Of a stretch of 26,585 bases of DNA, positions 15,274 to 23,482 are shown in pieces. The DNA lies in contig PKWH01000239.1 in NCBI GenBank assembly GCA_003131985.1, positions 7,860 through 34,444 on the forward strand, given 5' to 3'. The stretch is from Acidobacteriota bacterium (GTDB lineage Bacteria > Acidobacteriota > Terriglobia > Acidiferrales > UBA7541). Made by a program: the position numbers and the translations under genes. A model generated the notes under the pieces. It ran no database searches and had not been told where the DNA came from. It worked only from the letters and a program-made list of their open reading frames with translations. Within the stretch, counting starts at the first letter, position 1, and each line of letters begins with the position of its first letter.

Positions 15274-17241
15274 ATGCGTAGAGGAATTTTGCTGTTCTTG
15301 TTTGTTTTGTGCCTTGGTGGTGTGAGCCGGGATTTGCCTGCGCAGACCGTTTTTGTCTCGACCGGCTCAGGAAGCCAGATCCTAAGTGTTAACGGTCAGA
15401 CCGGAACCTTCACGGTGGTTCCCCAGACCGCTGCAAGCTTCAACTTGGGGTTCTCTCCCGAGGGCATGGTGATAGGACCTGACAGCAAGGTCTATATCAC
15501 GGACCCAAACCACGGCTTAATTTGGCGGATGAATCAGGATGGAAGTCAAACGGAACTTATCTACAATGCCGGTAGTTGCCAGGCCCCCATTTGCCCGAGT
15601 GCACCACAGGGACCGAGTTTTAGCTCCAGCCCGACGGGCGACCTATACTTCAATACAGAGGGTAGCGGCGAGTTTTCTGGAAACGGCGTATTCGCGATTA
15701 CCAGCGTGGGGACCACCGCATTTCAGGGAACGATTAATCCTCCAGTGAATATTGCTCCAGGCACCTGCCTAACCTGCTTCACTCCCGGTGATGGCGCCGG
15801 CACCGCATTCGATAGCGCCAACAACTTGTTGTTTGTTGAGCAAGCGGGTGGAAGCGGATCGAACCCCAACTCGGTGCAGAGCCTGAGTCCGCCGTTTACG
15901 ACGGCAACCGCTCCCACGTCTCTGGCGACCGGCCTGAACAATCCCACCGGCGTGGCTTTAAATTCTGCAACTGGCGTAGTGTATGTGGCAAATACTACGT
16001 CCGGCACAATCTTACCGGTCGGTTCGACCACGCCTTACTTTGGCGCTCCTGGTGGAATAAACAATTTTGGTAGCGTTAACTGTGCGCAGGCCCCCGGAGT
16101 GCTCTCTCCCGAGTTGCCTCTCTATATGCAGTTCGACGGGACCGGCCACCTATTCGTCGTCACGGCGATCAATTCGCTTGGTAACTGCGGACAGCTTTGG
16201 AGGATTGATCCGCCGCCCAATCCCAGTACTGTCGCCACCGGAACGATGCTTTTGGATCTCAGCACGGCGCTCGCTAATGAACAAGTTACCTCGGATCAAG
16301 CGGTCGGGGTGGCGATTGGCACTCCCTCGAATACAGTCACCGTGGGGCCGTTCGCGGTCGCTCCGGGCACCACAGTCAACTTCATCGACGGGACCTTCAT
16401 CAACCAAAAGGTGACTATTCCGCCCGATGCGATCATGAATAACGTTGCCTTCATGCAGATGAGCTTCATCCAAGTGTCGCCGGCAGTGTTCAATGCAACC
16501 AGGCTGACAGGGGTGGAGGGCAATACATTTTCGGGCGGCAACCAAGGTCCGTTCACTTCGCCGCCTACAACCTGCACCGTCATCACGGGAACGGTTGACA
16601 ACAGCAATTGTGTGGTCATGGAGGCTCAATGCTTCAATGCGAGTCATGTTGCGCTTCCGACTTGCGCCATAACGGCCCCGACGACTCTTATCACGCTGAC
16701 TACTTCGTATGAGACGCCGTCACCCCAGCCGACGCCCGGATTCCTTATCGCCGACGACGGTGAGAACAATTGGGCGAACATCCTCATCGCGTATAACGCG
16801 GCCGCATTTAACGTGAACGATCCGATCATGGTAGGGGGAACCAAGAGCTGCCAGGAAGATACCGTGATCGTTAACCTGGGAGGCCCAGTGACCCCGTCGC
16901 CGGCGAGCGTAAACTTCGGCAACGTTCCTGTCTTCGGGTTCCCGATCGCCGTCGTCACCGTAACGAATACCGGAAGCACAGCCCTGAACATTACGGCCAA
17001 ACGAGCGGCAGTACCGGGCGGAGACTCGGACGACTTCAATGCCTTAAGCTTGTGTCTGATACCATTACAACCTACGAAGAGTTGCTTCATCCTTGTTAGT
17101 TTCTTTGCAGATCCGGATGACTTCAACCCACAAGCGGCCACGTTGAACATCACCGACAGCGCGCCCGGCAGCAGCGCGCCCGGCGGCCCTCAGCTAATCG
17201 TGCCTTTGTCTGCTACCGTCGTGCTGCCCAAGAAGAAGTAG
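15274..17241 (+). CDS. secreted beta-propeller (NHL/SMP-30-like) protein with C-terminal ASH-type domain
   Basis: A 655-residue protein with a clear signal peptide (MRRGILLFLFVLCLGG, cleavage near residue 23, PAQ-T). Residues about 25-350 hold repeated propeller-like blades of the type GxVYVANxxSGxI and SPEGMVIGPDSKVYITDP, as in NHL or SMP-30-like folds. A middle region (about 350-530) with paired cysteines is unassigned. Residues about 540-650 resemble the ASH (ASPM-SPD2-Hydin) immunoglobulin-like module: SPASVNFGNVPVFGFPIAVV, then VTNTGSTALNI, then a Cys-x(n)-SCFILVSF strand. Such proteins are common secreted or surface proteins in acidobacteria with no known reaction. The ATG has AAGGAG 8 nt upstream. 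It is transcribed alone, with its own candidate promoter and a strong terminator. The Lys-rich end (PKKK) carries no sorting motif that I recognise. Confidence 0.8.
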   Translation: MRRGILLFLFVLCLGGVSRDLPAQTVFVSTGSGSQILSVNGQTGTFTVVPQTAASFNLGFSPEGMVIGPDSKVYITDPNHGLIWRMNQDGSQTELIYNAGSCQAPICPSAPQGPSFSSSPTGDLYFNTEGSGEFSGNGVFAITSVGTTAFQGTINPPVNIAPGTCLTCFTPGDGAGTAFDSANNLLFVEQAGGSGSNPNSVQSLSPPFTTATAPTSLATGLNNPTGVALNSATGVVYVANTTSGTILPVGSTTPYFGAPGGINNFGSVNCAQAPGVLSPELPLYMQFDGTGHLFVVTAINSLGNCGQLWRIDPPPNPSTVATGTMLLDLSTALANEQVTSDQAVGVAIGTPSNTVTVGPFAVAPGTTVNFIDGTFINQKVTIPPDAIMNNVAFMQMSFIQVSPAVFNATRLTGVEGNTFSGGNQGPFTSPPTTCTVITGTVDNSNCVVMEAQCFNASHVALPTCAITAPTTLITLTTSYETPSPQPTPGFLIADDGENNWANILIAYNAAAFNVNDPIMVGGTKSCQEDTVIVNLGGPVTPSPASVNFGNVPVFGFPIAVVTVTNTGSTALNITAKRAAVPGGDSDDFNALSLCLIPLQPTKSCFILVSFFADPDDFNPQAATLNITDSAPGSSAPGGPQLIVPLSATVVLPKKK

Positions 17242-17264
17242 CGGTGGGAGAAAAGTCTGCATCT

Positions 17265-17318
17265 AAAGGCTGTGACCGGGTTTGATCTCGACCCGGCCAC
17301 AGCCTTTTTATTTTTTTT
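17265..17318 (+). terminator. strong intrinsic terminator
   Basis: A stem of about 16 bp with one mismatch (AAAGGCTGTG then CCGGGT, pairing with ACCCGG then CACAGCCTTT), a 9-nt loop and a T-tract at 17305-17318 broken by one A. It follows the propeller gene by 23 nt. Its right arm runs into the stop codon of the convergent kinase gene, so the two genes share this 3' region; on the minus strand the stem is not followed by a T-run. Confidence 0.9.
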
Positions 17319-20300
17319 CACCTTGAGACCAACGGTTGGATTCGGTGTAAATCACGTTCAGGTCGGAGCGTTTGAGAACTGCGTCGCTTCCCGTGTCTTT
17401 CTCGATTTCATCGAGATACCGAAGAGCCTCGCGGTAGTGGCCTGAAGCCTCCGGAACATCGCCGGTGAGGCGGAAGACGGTAGCCAGCAGATAGTGTGTT
17501 CTGGCCAGCAAAGTTCGCGATCCTAATTTTTCGCTTTCGTTCAGGGCGCGACCGAGTCCTTCCCGCGCGTGCGAATAATCCTTGGCGTTCACCTGTGCTT
17601 CTGCCAAATCAATCGAGCACTCGACCGATAAGTACTTCAGGCCCAGGCTGTCCGACTCCCGAGCCAAAGCTTTTAAGGAACTGATTGCTTCGCCCGAATG
17701 CCCTTCGCCGGCGCTTGCTTTCGCCAACCGGATTTTGGACTCCAGGATCTTCTCTCGATCCTTACTTTGGGATGCTGCCCGCAGGGCTTGCTCGTAAAGT
17801 GCTCGCGCTGACTTGGTCTCACCCTGGTAGAAGGCGACGTCTCCCTGAAAGTTGAGCGTCTGGGCCACGAGCGCTTGAGCTTTAAGCTCGCGTGCAAGGC
17901 TTAGCGCTTCGCCGAGAGTTTTCTGAGCATCATTCCAGCGTCCCGCATCGGCAAGCGCGCCGCCGTAGCCGCTCAAGATTTCGGCCATCATGGCGCTGCG
18001 GTCCTGTAACTCCTGAAAGGCCTTAACGGCCTCTTGCTTGGAACTCAGAGCCGCGCCGTAGCGCCCCTGGATGCCGAAGAGAGTGCCCATGCTGTACGAA
18101 TCGATGGCGGCATTTCGCTTGTCGTCGGTGCTCCGGAAGAGATCGAGGGCGCGATGATACTGGCTGAGTGCCTGGTCATATTGCCCCAGCCTGGATTCAG
18201 TCTCTGCCAGATTGTAAGTCGTCTCGGCAATTTCGCCCTGGACCTTCAATTTCTCGCGCAACTCGAGGGCTTGTTGGAAGTACGTCAGCGCGTCATCGTA
18301 CTGTCCGTTTGTAAAGTACACACCGCCAATGTTGTTCAAGCACAGCGCCTGATAACTTTCATCGCCCGAGTCACGCTGGATTTGCAGTGACTCCTTGTAC
18401 ATCTGGAGCGCCTTGTCGTTTTGGTTGAGGCTCGCGTAGAAGTTTCCCAGATCGATCAGGGTGTCGCCGACCTCCTTTTTGGCGCCAATTTCTTTTCGCA
18501 CTTGCATGGCCTCGTTGAGGCTGGCTAGGGCTAGCTGCGGCTTACCCAGGAGCGAATAGACCTGCCCCATCTCGTTAAGGCTGGCGGCCACGCCACGCTT
18601 GTGTCCGATGCGGCGCTGGATGGCAAGCGACTCCTGATAGTTGCGCAGGGCTTCCTCCGGCTTATTCATGAGCCTATAGGCGATGCCCATATTTTGGAAA
18701 ATCAGCGCTTTCTTCTCGTCGTTCCCGTTTTTGATGGAAAGGGTAAGGGCGTTGTTCAAATATTCAAAACTGCCCTGCGGATTACCGCTCTTAATCTCCA
18801 GGACGCCCATGGCCCAGAGCGCCTCCACGGATTGCGGGTCGGATTTCAGTACCGCCGCGTAGTGCTCGCGGGCTTTTTGAAACTCGCCGGTGTCCTGGTA
18901 AAGCGAACCGAGAGTGAATTGGACATCGGTGTCATCCGGTGAAGCCGTTGCCAAATTCTCATAAGCCTGGATGGCTTTTGGGTAGTCCTTCATGATTCGC
19001 GCATGGCCGGCATCGATCTCGTATTTCTCACGAACCGGAAGACTCTCGGCTAATTCGACGGCCTTTCGGGAGGCCTGCTCCGCGTCGTTGTCCTGTCCCA
19101 GATTTGCATATGTCTGCCCCAACTTTGCGTAAGCGAGAGCAAAATCGGGATCGGCCTGGGTGGAAGCCTGAAAACGTTTCAGGGCTTCGAGATTATTCCC
19201 CCTGCCCGCGAGGTCAACGCCTTCGCTGTAAAGCCGGATCGCTTCGAGCGATTTCGATGAAGGCTTAAAGGACTGGGCTTTCAGTTCGTTCACAATCTTA
19301 GGCGAGAGAGCCAGATTTTCGCGAATCTTCTGTGCGAGGTCATCGACAGCAGAAAGCAAATCTTTTTCGCCTGGCGCCTGAGTCTTAAAGCTGACAGTGC
19401 GATCCTGCTTCAAATTTCGCAAACTGGCGTCGATACGAATTTGATCTCCAAACTTTGCATATTGCCCTGACACCACGGTATCCGCATTTATCAGCGATGT
19501 AATCTGGCGCAGCGTCGCGGCATCGGAGGTGGCGTCGGGCGTGATCTGCAAATCGTGCAGTACCTGTCGTAGCCTATCGGAAGATACGGGATGCAGATAA
19601 GCAGACTGTCCCACGTCCGTGCTCAGCATGTCCGCGAGACTTGCCCCCAGCCAGTCGAGCGATGGATCGCCCGATGCGTTTCGAAACGGCAGAATCGCCA
19701 GTGTTACTGGCGCCGCCGTGACAGGACTCGACGGAGATTTGTTCGTCAATTTGTCGCGGAAGACGATGCCTAGCACCATTAACAAAACCGCAGCCGCTCC
19801 GACGGCCAACCACTTTCCGAACGGCGCCGCCTTGCGCAACTGGCGTTGCATGGGAGTCGCCGCGGAAATCGAGGTTCCCGCTTGCCATGCTTCCAAGTCT
19901 TTCGCGAACTCCGCGACACTTTGATAGCGCCGCTCCCGGTCAATTTCGAGGCACTTCACCACCATGTCGCTAACGGCCCGGGGGATTCCAGGCTCCAACT
20001 CAATCGGTGGCCGCGCGGCTTCGTGTGTCCTCTTCCACAGCGTCGCCATTGCGGTGTCGGCTTTGTAAGGAGAGTATCCCGTCAGCAATTCATAGAAAAT
20101 AATCCCTAGCGAAAACAAATCCGACCGCGCGTCCAAGTGCTGTCCCTTGGCTTGTTCCGGCGACATGTACTCAGGAGTGCCTACGAGCGCGCCAGTCTGA
20201 GTCATTCCGCCGCCCACTTCCATACTGCGGGCGATCCCGAAATCCATCACCGAAACCTTCCCTTGCTCATCGACCATTATGTTTTGGGGTTTAAGGTCGC

Positions 20301-20904
20301 GGTGAATTACGCCTTCCGTATGCGAAGCTTCGAGAGCCTTGCAGACCTGCACGACAATTTGCACGGCTTCCTTCGGGGTGAATTTTCCCTTTTCGCGGAT
20401 CAGGCTTTTTAGATCACGCCCGTCGATGAACTCCATGGTGATGAACTTCAAGCCATCCGCATCGCCCAGATCGAAAATGCGGATCACATTGCGATGAGTG
20501 ACCTGGCGGGCCAAGACTAGCTCCTGCTTGAACCGATGCAGGGCGTCCGCGTTCTGTGCCAATTCGGGACGGATTACCTTCAGCGCTACCAGGCGATCGA
20601 CTTCCCTGTCACGCGCTTTGTAAACCGTGCCCATGCCGCCTTCTCCAAGCATTTGCAGAATTTCGTATCGGTGGCCAACCACGCGGCCCAGTTCCATAGG
20701 GGTGGAAGAGCCAGTGCCGACCGGAGCGGCCGGAGCCGACCATCCGCTCATGCCGTCGATTTTGCGGTTGGACGTCCCGGGCACGCCAGGAGTGGCACTC
20801 GGAGTAATCGTGAGTGTGCGGTCGCTAGCGGGCAGAGGGGTGCTACATGAGGTACAAATGATGACGCCGGGCGGATTCGTCAATCCGCATTGGGGACACT
20901 CCAT
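17308..20904 (-). CDS. Ser/Thr protein kinase with zinc ribbon, membrane helix, TolB/FlgO-like domain and TPR array
   Basis: A 1198-residue protein. Residues 3-20 are a zinc ribbon (CPQC..CTSC). The kinase domain covers about 80-340: glycine loop GEGGMGTVYKA (87-97), Lys109 in VALKV, HRDLKPQN at 201-208, DFG at 221-223, and activation-segment end GTPEYMSPEQ. All catalytic residues are present, so activity is expected. One membrane helix lies at about 365-382. Then about 400-540 resembles the TolB/FlgO-like N-terminal domain (LAILPFRNASGDPSLDWLG). The remainder, about 545-1180, is a long series of tetratricopeptide repeats. Topology predicts a cytoplasmic kinase and an extracytoplasmic TPR sensor or scaffold. 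This architecture is common in acidobacteria and targets are unknown. The start has GAGG 8 nt upstream. It is monocistronic, converges on the propeller gene and lies 224 bp from the second IS30 remnant. Confidence 0.93.
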   Translation of the reverse strand: MECPQCGLTNPPGVIICTSCSTPLPASDRTLTITPSATPGVPGTSNRKIDGMSGWSAPAAPVGTGSSTPMELGRVVGHRYEILQMLGEGGMGTVYKARDREVDRLVALKVIRPELAQNADALHRFKQELVLARQVTHRNVIRIFDLGDADGLKFITMEFIDGRDLKSLIREKGKFTPKEAVQIVVQVCKALEASHTEGVIHRDLKPQNIMVDEQGKVSVMDFGIARSMEVGGGMTQTGALVGTPEYMSPEQAKGQHLDARSDLFSLGIIFYELLTGYSPYKADTAMATLWKRTHEAARPPIELEPGIPRAVSDMVVKCLEIDRERRYQSVAEFAKDLEAWQAGTSISAATPMQRQLRKAAPFGKWLAVGAAAVLLMVLGIVFRDKLTNKSPSSPVTAAPVTLAILPFRNASGDPSLDWLGASLADMLSTDVGQSAYLHPVSSDRLRQVLHDLQITPDATSDAATLRQITSLINADTVVSGQYAKFGDQIRIDASLRNLKQDRTVSFKTQAPGEKDLLSAVDDLAQKIRENLALSPKIVNELKAQSFKPSSKSLEAIRLYSEGVDLAGRGNNLEALKRFQASTQADPDFALAYAKLGQTYANLGQDNDAEQASRKAVELAESLPVREKYEIDAGHARIMKDYPKAIQAYENLATASPDDTDVQFTLGSLYQDTGEFQKAREHYAAVLKSDPQSVEALWAMGVLEIKSGNPQGSFEYLNNALTLSIKNGNDEKKALIFQNMGIAYRLMNKPEEALRNYQESLAIQRRIGHKRGVAASLNEMGQVYSLLGKPQLALASLNEAMQVRKEIGAKKEVGDTLIDLGNFYASLNQNDKALQMYKESLQIQRDSGDESYQALCLNNIGGVYFTNGQYDDALTYFQQALELREKLKVQGEIAETTYNLAETESRLGQYDQALSQYHRALDLFRSTDDKRNAAIDSYSMGTLFGIQGRYGAALSSKQEAVKAFQELQDRSAMMAEILSGYGGALADAGRWNDAQKTLGEALSLARELKAQALVAQTLNFQGDVAFYQGETKSARALYEQALRAASQSKDREKILESKIRLAKASAGEGHSGEAISSLKALARESDSLGLKYLSVECSIDLAEAQVNAKDYSHAREGLGRALNESEKLGSRTLLARTHYLLATVFRLTGDVPEASGHYREALRYLDEIEKDTGSDAVLKRSDLNVIYTESNRWSQGEKK

Positions 20905-21128
20905 CGTAACTGCCTCGTTATTTTGAGTTTACGGTACACCCTCAAGCAGGCCTTTACAATAACCATGACTTCAGAAGTTCTACACGTTTGCTGCGCTATG
21001 CAAAAACCGCGATTCTAAATAAGGATACGCCAGAATGGACTATACGGTCGAGTTCAGGACCACGGAGAAAACCACCTTTCGGATGGTCTCCAACGCGGAA
21101 AAATAGAGCAAGTCCCGATTAACGCTGT

Positions 21129-21153
21129 GGGCTCAAGGGGTCGGTGCAACACT
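21129..21153 (-). repeat. IS30 terminal inverted repeat of copy 2
   Basis: Matches the reverse complement of the copy 1 end at 1694-1718 at 20 of 25 positions, with the shared cores CTCAA and TGCAACAC. It overlaps the last codons (VAPTP, stop) of the transposase remnant. Confidence 0.65.
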
Positions 21154-21579
21154 TGCGCAAAGTTTACTCGCAGGAGTCTCGAAGCTCAAAGTTTTTCGCG
21201 GACGTTGATTTAGACGCAGCGCGATCTTGTCGAGTTGGGATTGCGTGTAGCCGGAAAGGTCGGTTCTCTTCGGCAGGTATTGTCGCAGCAAGCGGTTGGT
21301 GTTTTCGTTCGTTCCTCGCTGCCAGGGGCTGTGCGGATCACAGAAGTAGACTTTCACATTCATGGCTACCATGAAGGTTTTGTGTTTGGCCATCTCCAGT
21401 CCGCGATCCCATGTCAGGGAGCGTCGCAGCGCCGTGGGTAACTTACGAACATGCCGAGTCAGTGCGGCGACGAAATGGAACAGCCTCGCCACCAGGAGCG
21501 AAGCGAGAGTCGCCACTCCCGTTCTTGCCGAATGGACTACGACCGGCCAGCACAGCCACCGCATTCGATTGCTCGCCAT
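21133..21579 (-). pseudogene. IS30-family transposase, C-terminal fragment
   Basis: The 148-codon frame has a good IS30 C-terminal half. LTRHVRKLPTALRRSLTWDRG contains the second catalytic Asp; MAKHKTFMV follows; then VYFCDPHSPWQRGTNENTNR carries the final catalytic Glu; then LRQYLPKRTDLSGYTQSQLDK and LNQRPRKTLSFETP. The first catalytic Asp (DWEGD) and the whole DNA-binding N-terminus are absent. Residues before about position 30 (MASNRMRWLCWPVVVH) do not resemble the family, so the start codon is accidental. Better preserved than copy 1, where the Trp of SPWQRG is a stop. Confidence 0.82.
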
Positions 21580-21674
21580 TCTTTGCTCACGCTGTGAAGC
21601 TCCACGTTAGCGTTTCTACTGAGAATCAGTTTCCTGGCAACACGTCATGAATTCGGACGGCCTCCTGCAGATTT

Positions 21675-22640
21675 TCAATTGGGGTAAGGCACGCGCAGCA
21701 GGGTGCCTGAAGTTGACGGCAAAACGTAGCGGACGCCGGCGTAGACCATGCTGAGATGTGCATTCCGCGGATTATCCGGAGCCACAAACCAGGGAACGCG
21801 AGTGAGATAGGAATACTGTGTGTAATACTGCAGCGCGCCATGTCTTTCACTCTTCCAGAAAGTCAGCAGCCAATCGAAGGTGATCTGCTGGATGGCGCGA
21901 TTGTTTGTATTCGGTGAACCGGGACCACCGTAGCCGATAATCGTGCCGGGATTTGTAGTGTTCGTGGTGTCGGGGAAGAAATTGCGTCCGTAATAGTCGA
22001 AGCCGTAATAAACGGCGAACGCCTCCTTTTGGCTTGCTCTCCACTCGAGACCGGCAGAACCCGCTCCAGCGCGCACCATGGAAAGGCTGACGTTCGTGCC
22101 AGCAACGTTAGGGCGAACCACGAGCTCCGGGCCCGTTCCTACCAAGTAGTGAGCCCCACCGTCGCTCCAAAAGGCATTCGCGAGGACCACGAGCTTATTG
22201 GGTATCAATTCGTAGTTCGTGGCGATTTGACCCCCGCCACCAAACGCGTTGTGCGACTTGAACAAAGTCGATCCACCGGGAATCACCGAGGCGTGCGCGC
22301 CGGTAAGAAAACCCGTAAGTTCTGCATGAAAGTGTCTGCCGAAGAGAGCTGTGTCGTAGGTGGTTTTGGCAATAATGTCTGGCATAAGATTCGCCGCTCC
22401 CGCGTTGGCGTTGTTATCGAACTGCGAACCAATCGCGCTGAACTGTGCTGGGAGAGCGACATAGTTGCCGATAAATTGGTTGGAGTTTTCAATACCCACG
22501 CCGATGGCCCAATGCTCGTTGACGTGGTAAGCCGCGCGTAATTCGGCCGCCCGCGTATAAGGCACTCCGACGCCGAGGTTCTGATCCTCGTTGTACGTGA
22601 CGGCCAAATCGGAGGGGAATGGGCTTTTGCCGTCTTGCGA
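21675..22640 (-). pseudogene. outer-membrane porin-like beta-barrel, 5' end lost
   Basis: About 320 codons of a beta-barrel protein: alternating hydrophobic strands and turns, such as YTRAAELRAAYHVNEHWAIG, HFHAELTGFLTG, EAFAVYYGFDYYGRNFF and ALQYYTQYSYLTRVPWF. It ends in LRVPYPN. There is no signal peptide, and the first residues of the open frame (MNCIFRIFSI) are encoded by the antisense of the sigma-factor fragment, so that ATG (22670) is not a natural start. The gene has lost its 5' part at a junction near 22640. Full-length acidobacterial porins of this look are larger, which fits an N-terminal loss of unknown size. It lacks a promoter and ribosome binding site of its own. I recognise the barrel style but not a named family. 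Confidence 0.7.
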
Positions 22641-23204
22641 AATAGAGAAGATGCGGAAGATGCAGTTCAAGAGAGTTGGTGTAGGGCTTACGCGAACCTC
22701 AATTCTTTTGAGGGACGAGCTGCCTTTTCCACCTGGCTAACTCGAATCGCAATCAATTCAGCCCTCATGCTCCGCCGAAGGAAAAACATCCGTGTGGAGG
22801 CTTCTTTGAACGATATTCTAGACAATCAATCAGAACCGTTCTTCGACGTAACGTTCGCTAAGCCGCCGAATCCTGAGGAAATTTATGTGGCAAGCGAATT
22901 GAATGTCCTCATCGAAAACCAAATCCGTGAGCTCCCTCCGCGAGTTCAGGCAGCATTTCGGTTACGCAAGATTGAAGAATTTTCAATCAGGGAAGTCGTC
23001 CAAGCTTTGGACATTCGCGAAACTGCATTGAAATCCCGAGTCTTACGGGCTCGCAGAAAGATAGCACGCGGACTCCGAAGACTGCTTGCTACGCCGCCTC
23101 GACCGCACGCCCTCTATGGCTCCCGTGCGCAGCCGAAGCTGACCCAGAAATTCGCAAGTCTGCGCCAGCCTAAGCCTCACTTTGAGCGCTCACCGAAGAC
23201 TTAG
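22635..23204 (+). pseudogene. ECF-type sigma-70 factor, N-terminus lost
   Basis: The frame enters directly in sigma region 2: LRNREDAEDAVQESWCRAY, SFEGRAAFSTWLTRIAINSALM. It continues through a linker into region 4: IRELPPRVQAAFRLRKIEEFSIREVVQALDI, ALKSRVLRARRKIARGL. The usual first 30-60 residues of an ECF factor, with region 2.1, are missing, and the only available start is a TTG without a ribosome binding site. Upstream codons in frame belong to the antisense of the porin fragment. The C-terminal 40 residues after region 4 (from ATPPRPHALYG) are basic and unlike the family, so the end may also be altered. No anti-sigma gene is beside it. It is probably non-functional. Confidence 0.75.
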
Positions 23205-23257
23205 GAATGCGGTGAAACCTTCCGGCAAAGAGATTATTTAGGCGAGTGATGACTGCG

Positions 23258-23347
23258 TGGCGGAGGGGGTGGGATTCGAACCCACGAGACCCTTTCGGGC
23301 CTAACGGTTTTCAAGACCGCCGGAGTCAACCGCTTTCCTACCCCTCC
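23258..23347 (-). tRNA. tRNA-Ser (anticodon UGA), CCA encoded
   Basis: Acceptor arm GGAGGGG (5' end at 23347) pairs with CCCCTCC, followed by discriminator G and an encoded CCA (23258-23260). The T arm is GTGGG-TTCGAAT-CCCAC. The anticodon loop CTTGAAA contains TGA (complement of 23311-23313). A long variable arm (about 18 nt, with GGCCCGAAAGGGTC pairing) identifies a class II tRNA, hence serine rather than another amino acid. Its 3' end faces the decayed sigma/porin/IS30 region. Confidence 0.96.
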
Positions 23348-23352
23348 TGCAA

Positions 23353-23425
23353 ACTCAGTTTACTGACAACTGCTCTCGGTTCCAACCATCAAGAATTAGA
23401 GCTCGCGAAGAACTGAGTCAGTTGT
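23353..23425. repeat. two interleaved inverted repeats
   Basis: ACTCAGTT (23353-23360) is complementary to AACTGAGT (23411-23418), and ACAACTG (23366-23372) is complementary to CAGTTGT (23419-23425). Because the second arms abut with no linker, both stems could hardly form together; they would be alternatives. The left pair overlaps the candidate tRNA-Ser promoter. Confidence 0.45.
23357..23385 (-). promoter_or_regulatory. candidate promoter of tRNA-Ser
   Basis: On the minus strand TTGGAA (23385-23380), a 17-nt spacer and TAAACT (23362-23357). The -10 ends 9 nt before the tRNA 5' end. Each box matches consensus at 4 of 6 positions. Confidence 0.35.
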
Positions 23426-23482
23426 AGCATTCATCATCACGATTAGGTTCCGCTCGAAGAGTAGGCTGGAAATCAATCGATC

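Larger units (their letters stand above)
21129..21600 (-). mobile_element. degenerate IS30-family element, copy 2
   Basis: The right end of the element (transposase 3' side) is preserved as a terminal repeat at 21129-21153 that overlaps the transposase stop codon, as in IS30-family elements. The opposite end is missing; sequence similarity fades out around 21540-21600 and no matching repeat is seen before the porin fragment at 21675. Only the C-terminal half of the transposase remains. Same orientation as copy 1. Confidence 0.8.

Noticed and set aside
19165..19185. CTGAAAACGTTTCAG palindrome
   Set aside because: It resembles a LacI-type operator but lies inside the kinase TPR coding region with ordinary codons, so it is probably coincidence.
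23366..23425. H-type pseudoknot from the interleaved arms
   Set aside because: The zero-length link between the two 3' arms cannot span a 7-8 bp stem; alternative hairpins are the only reasonable reading.
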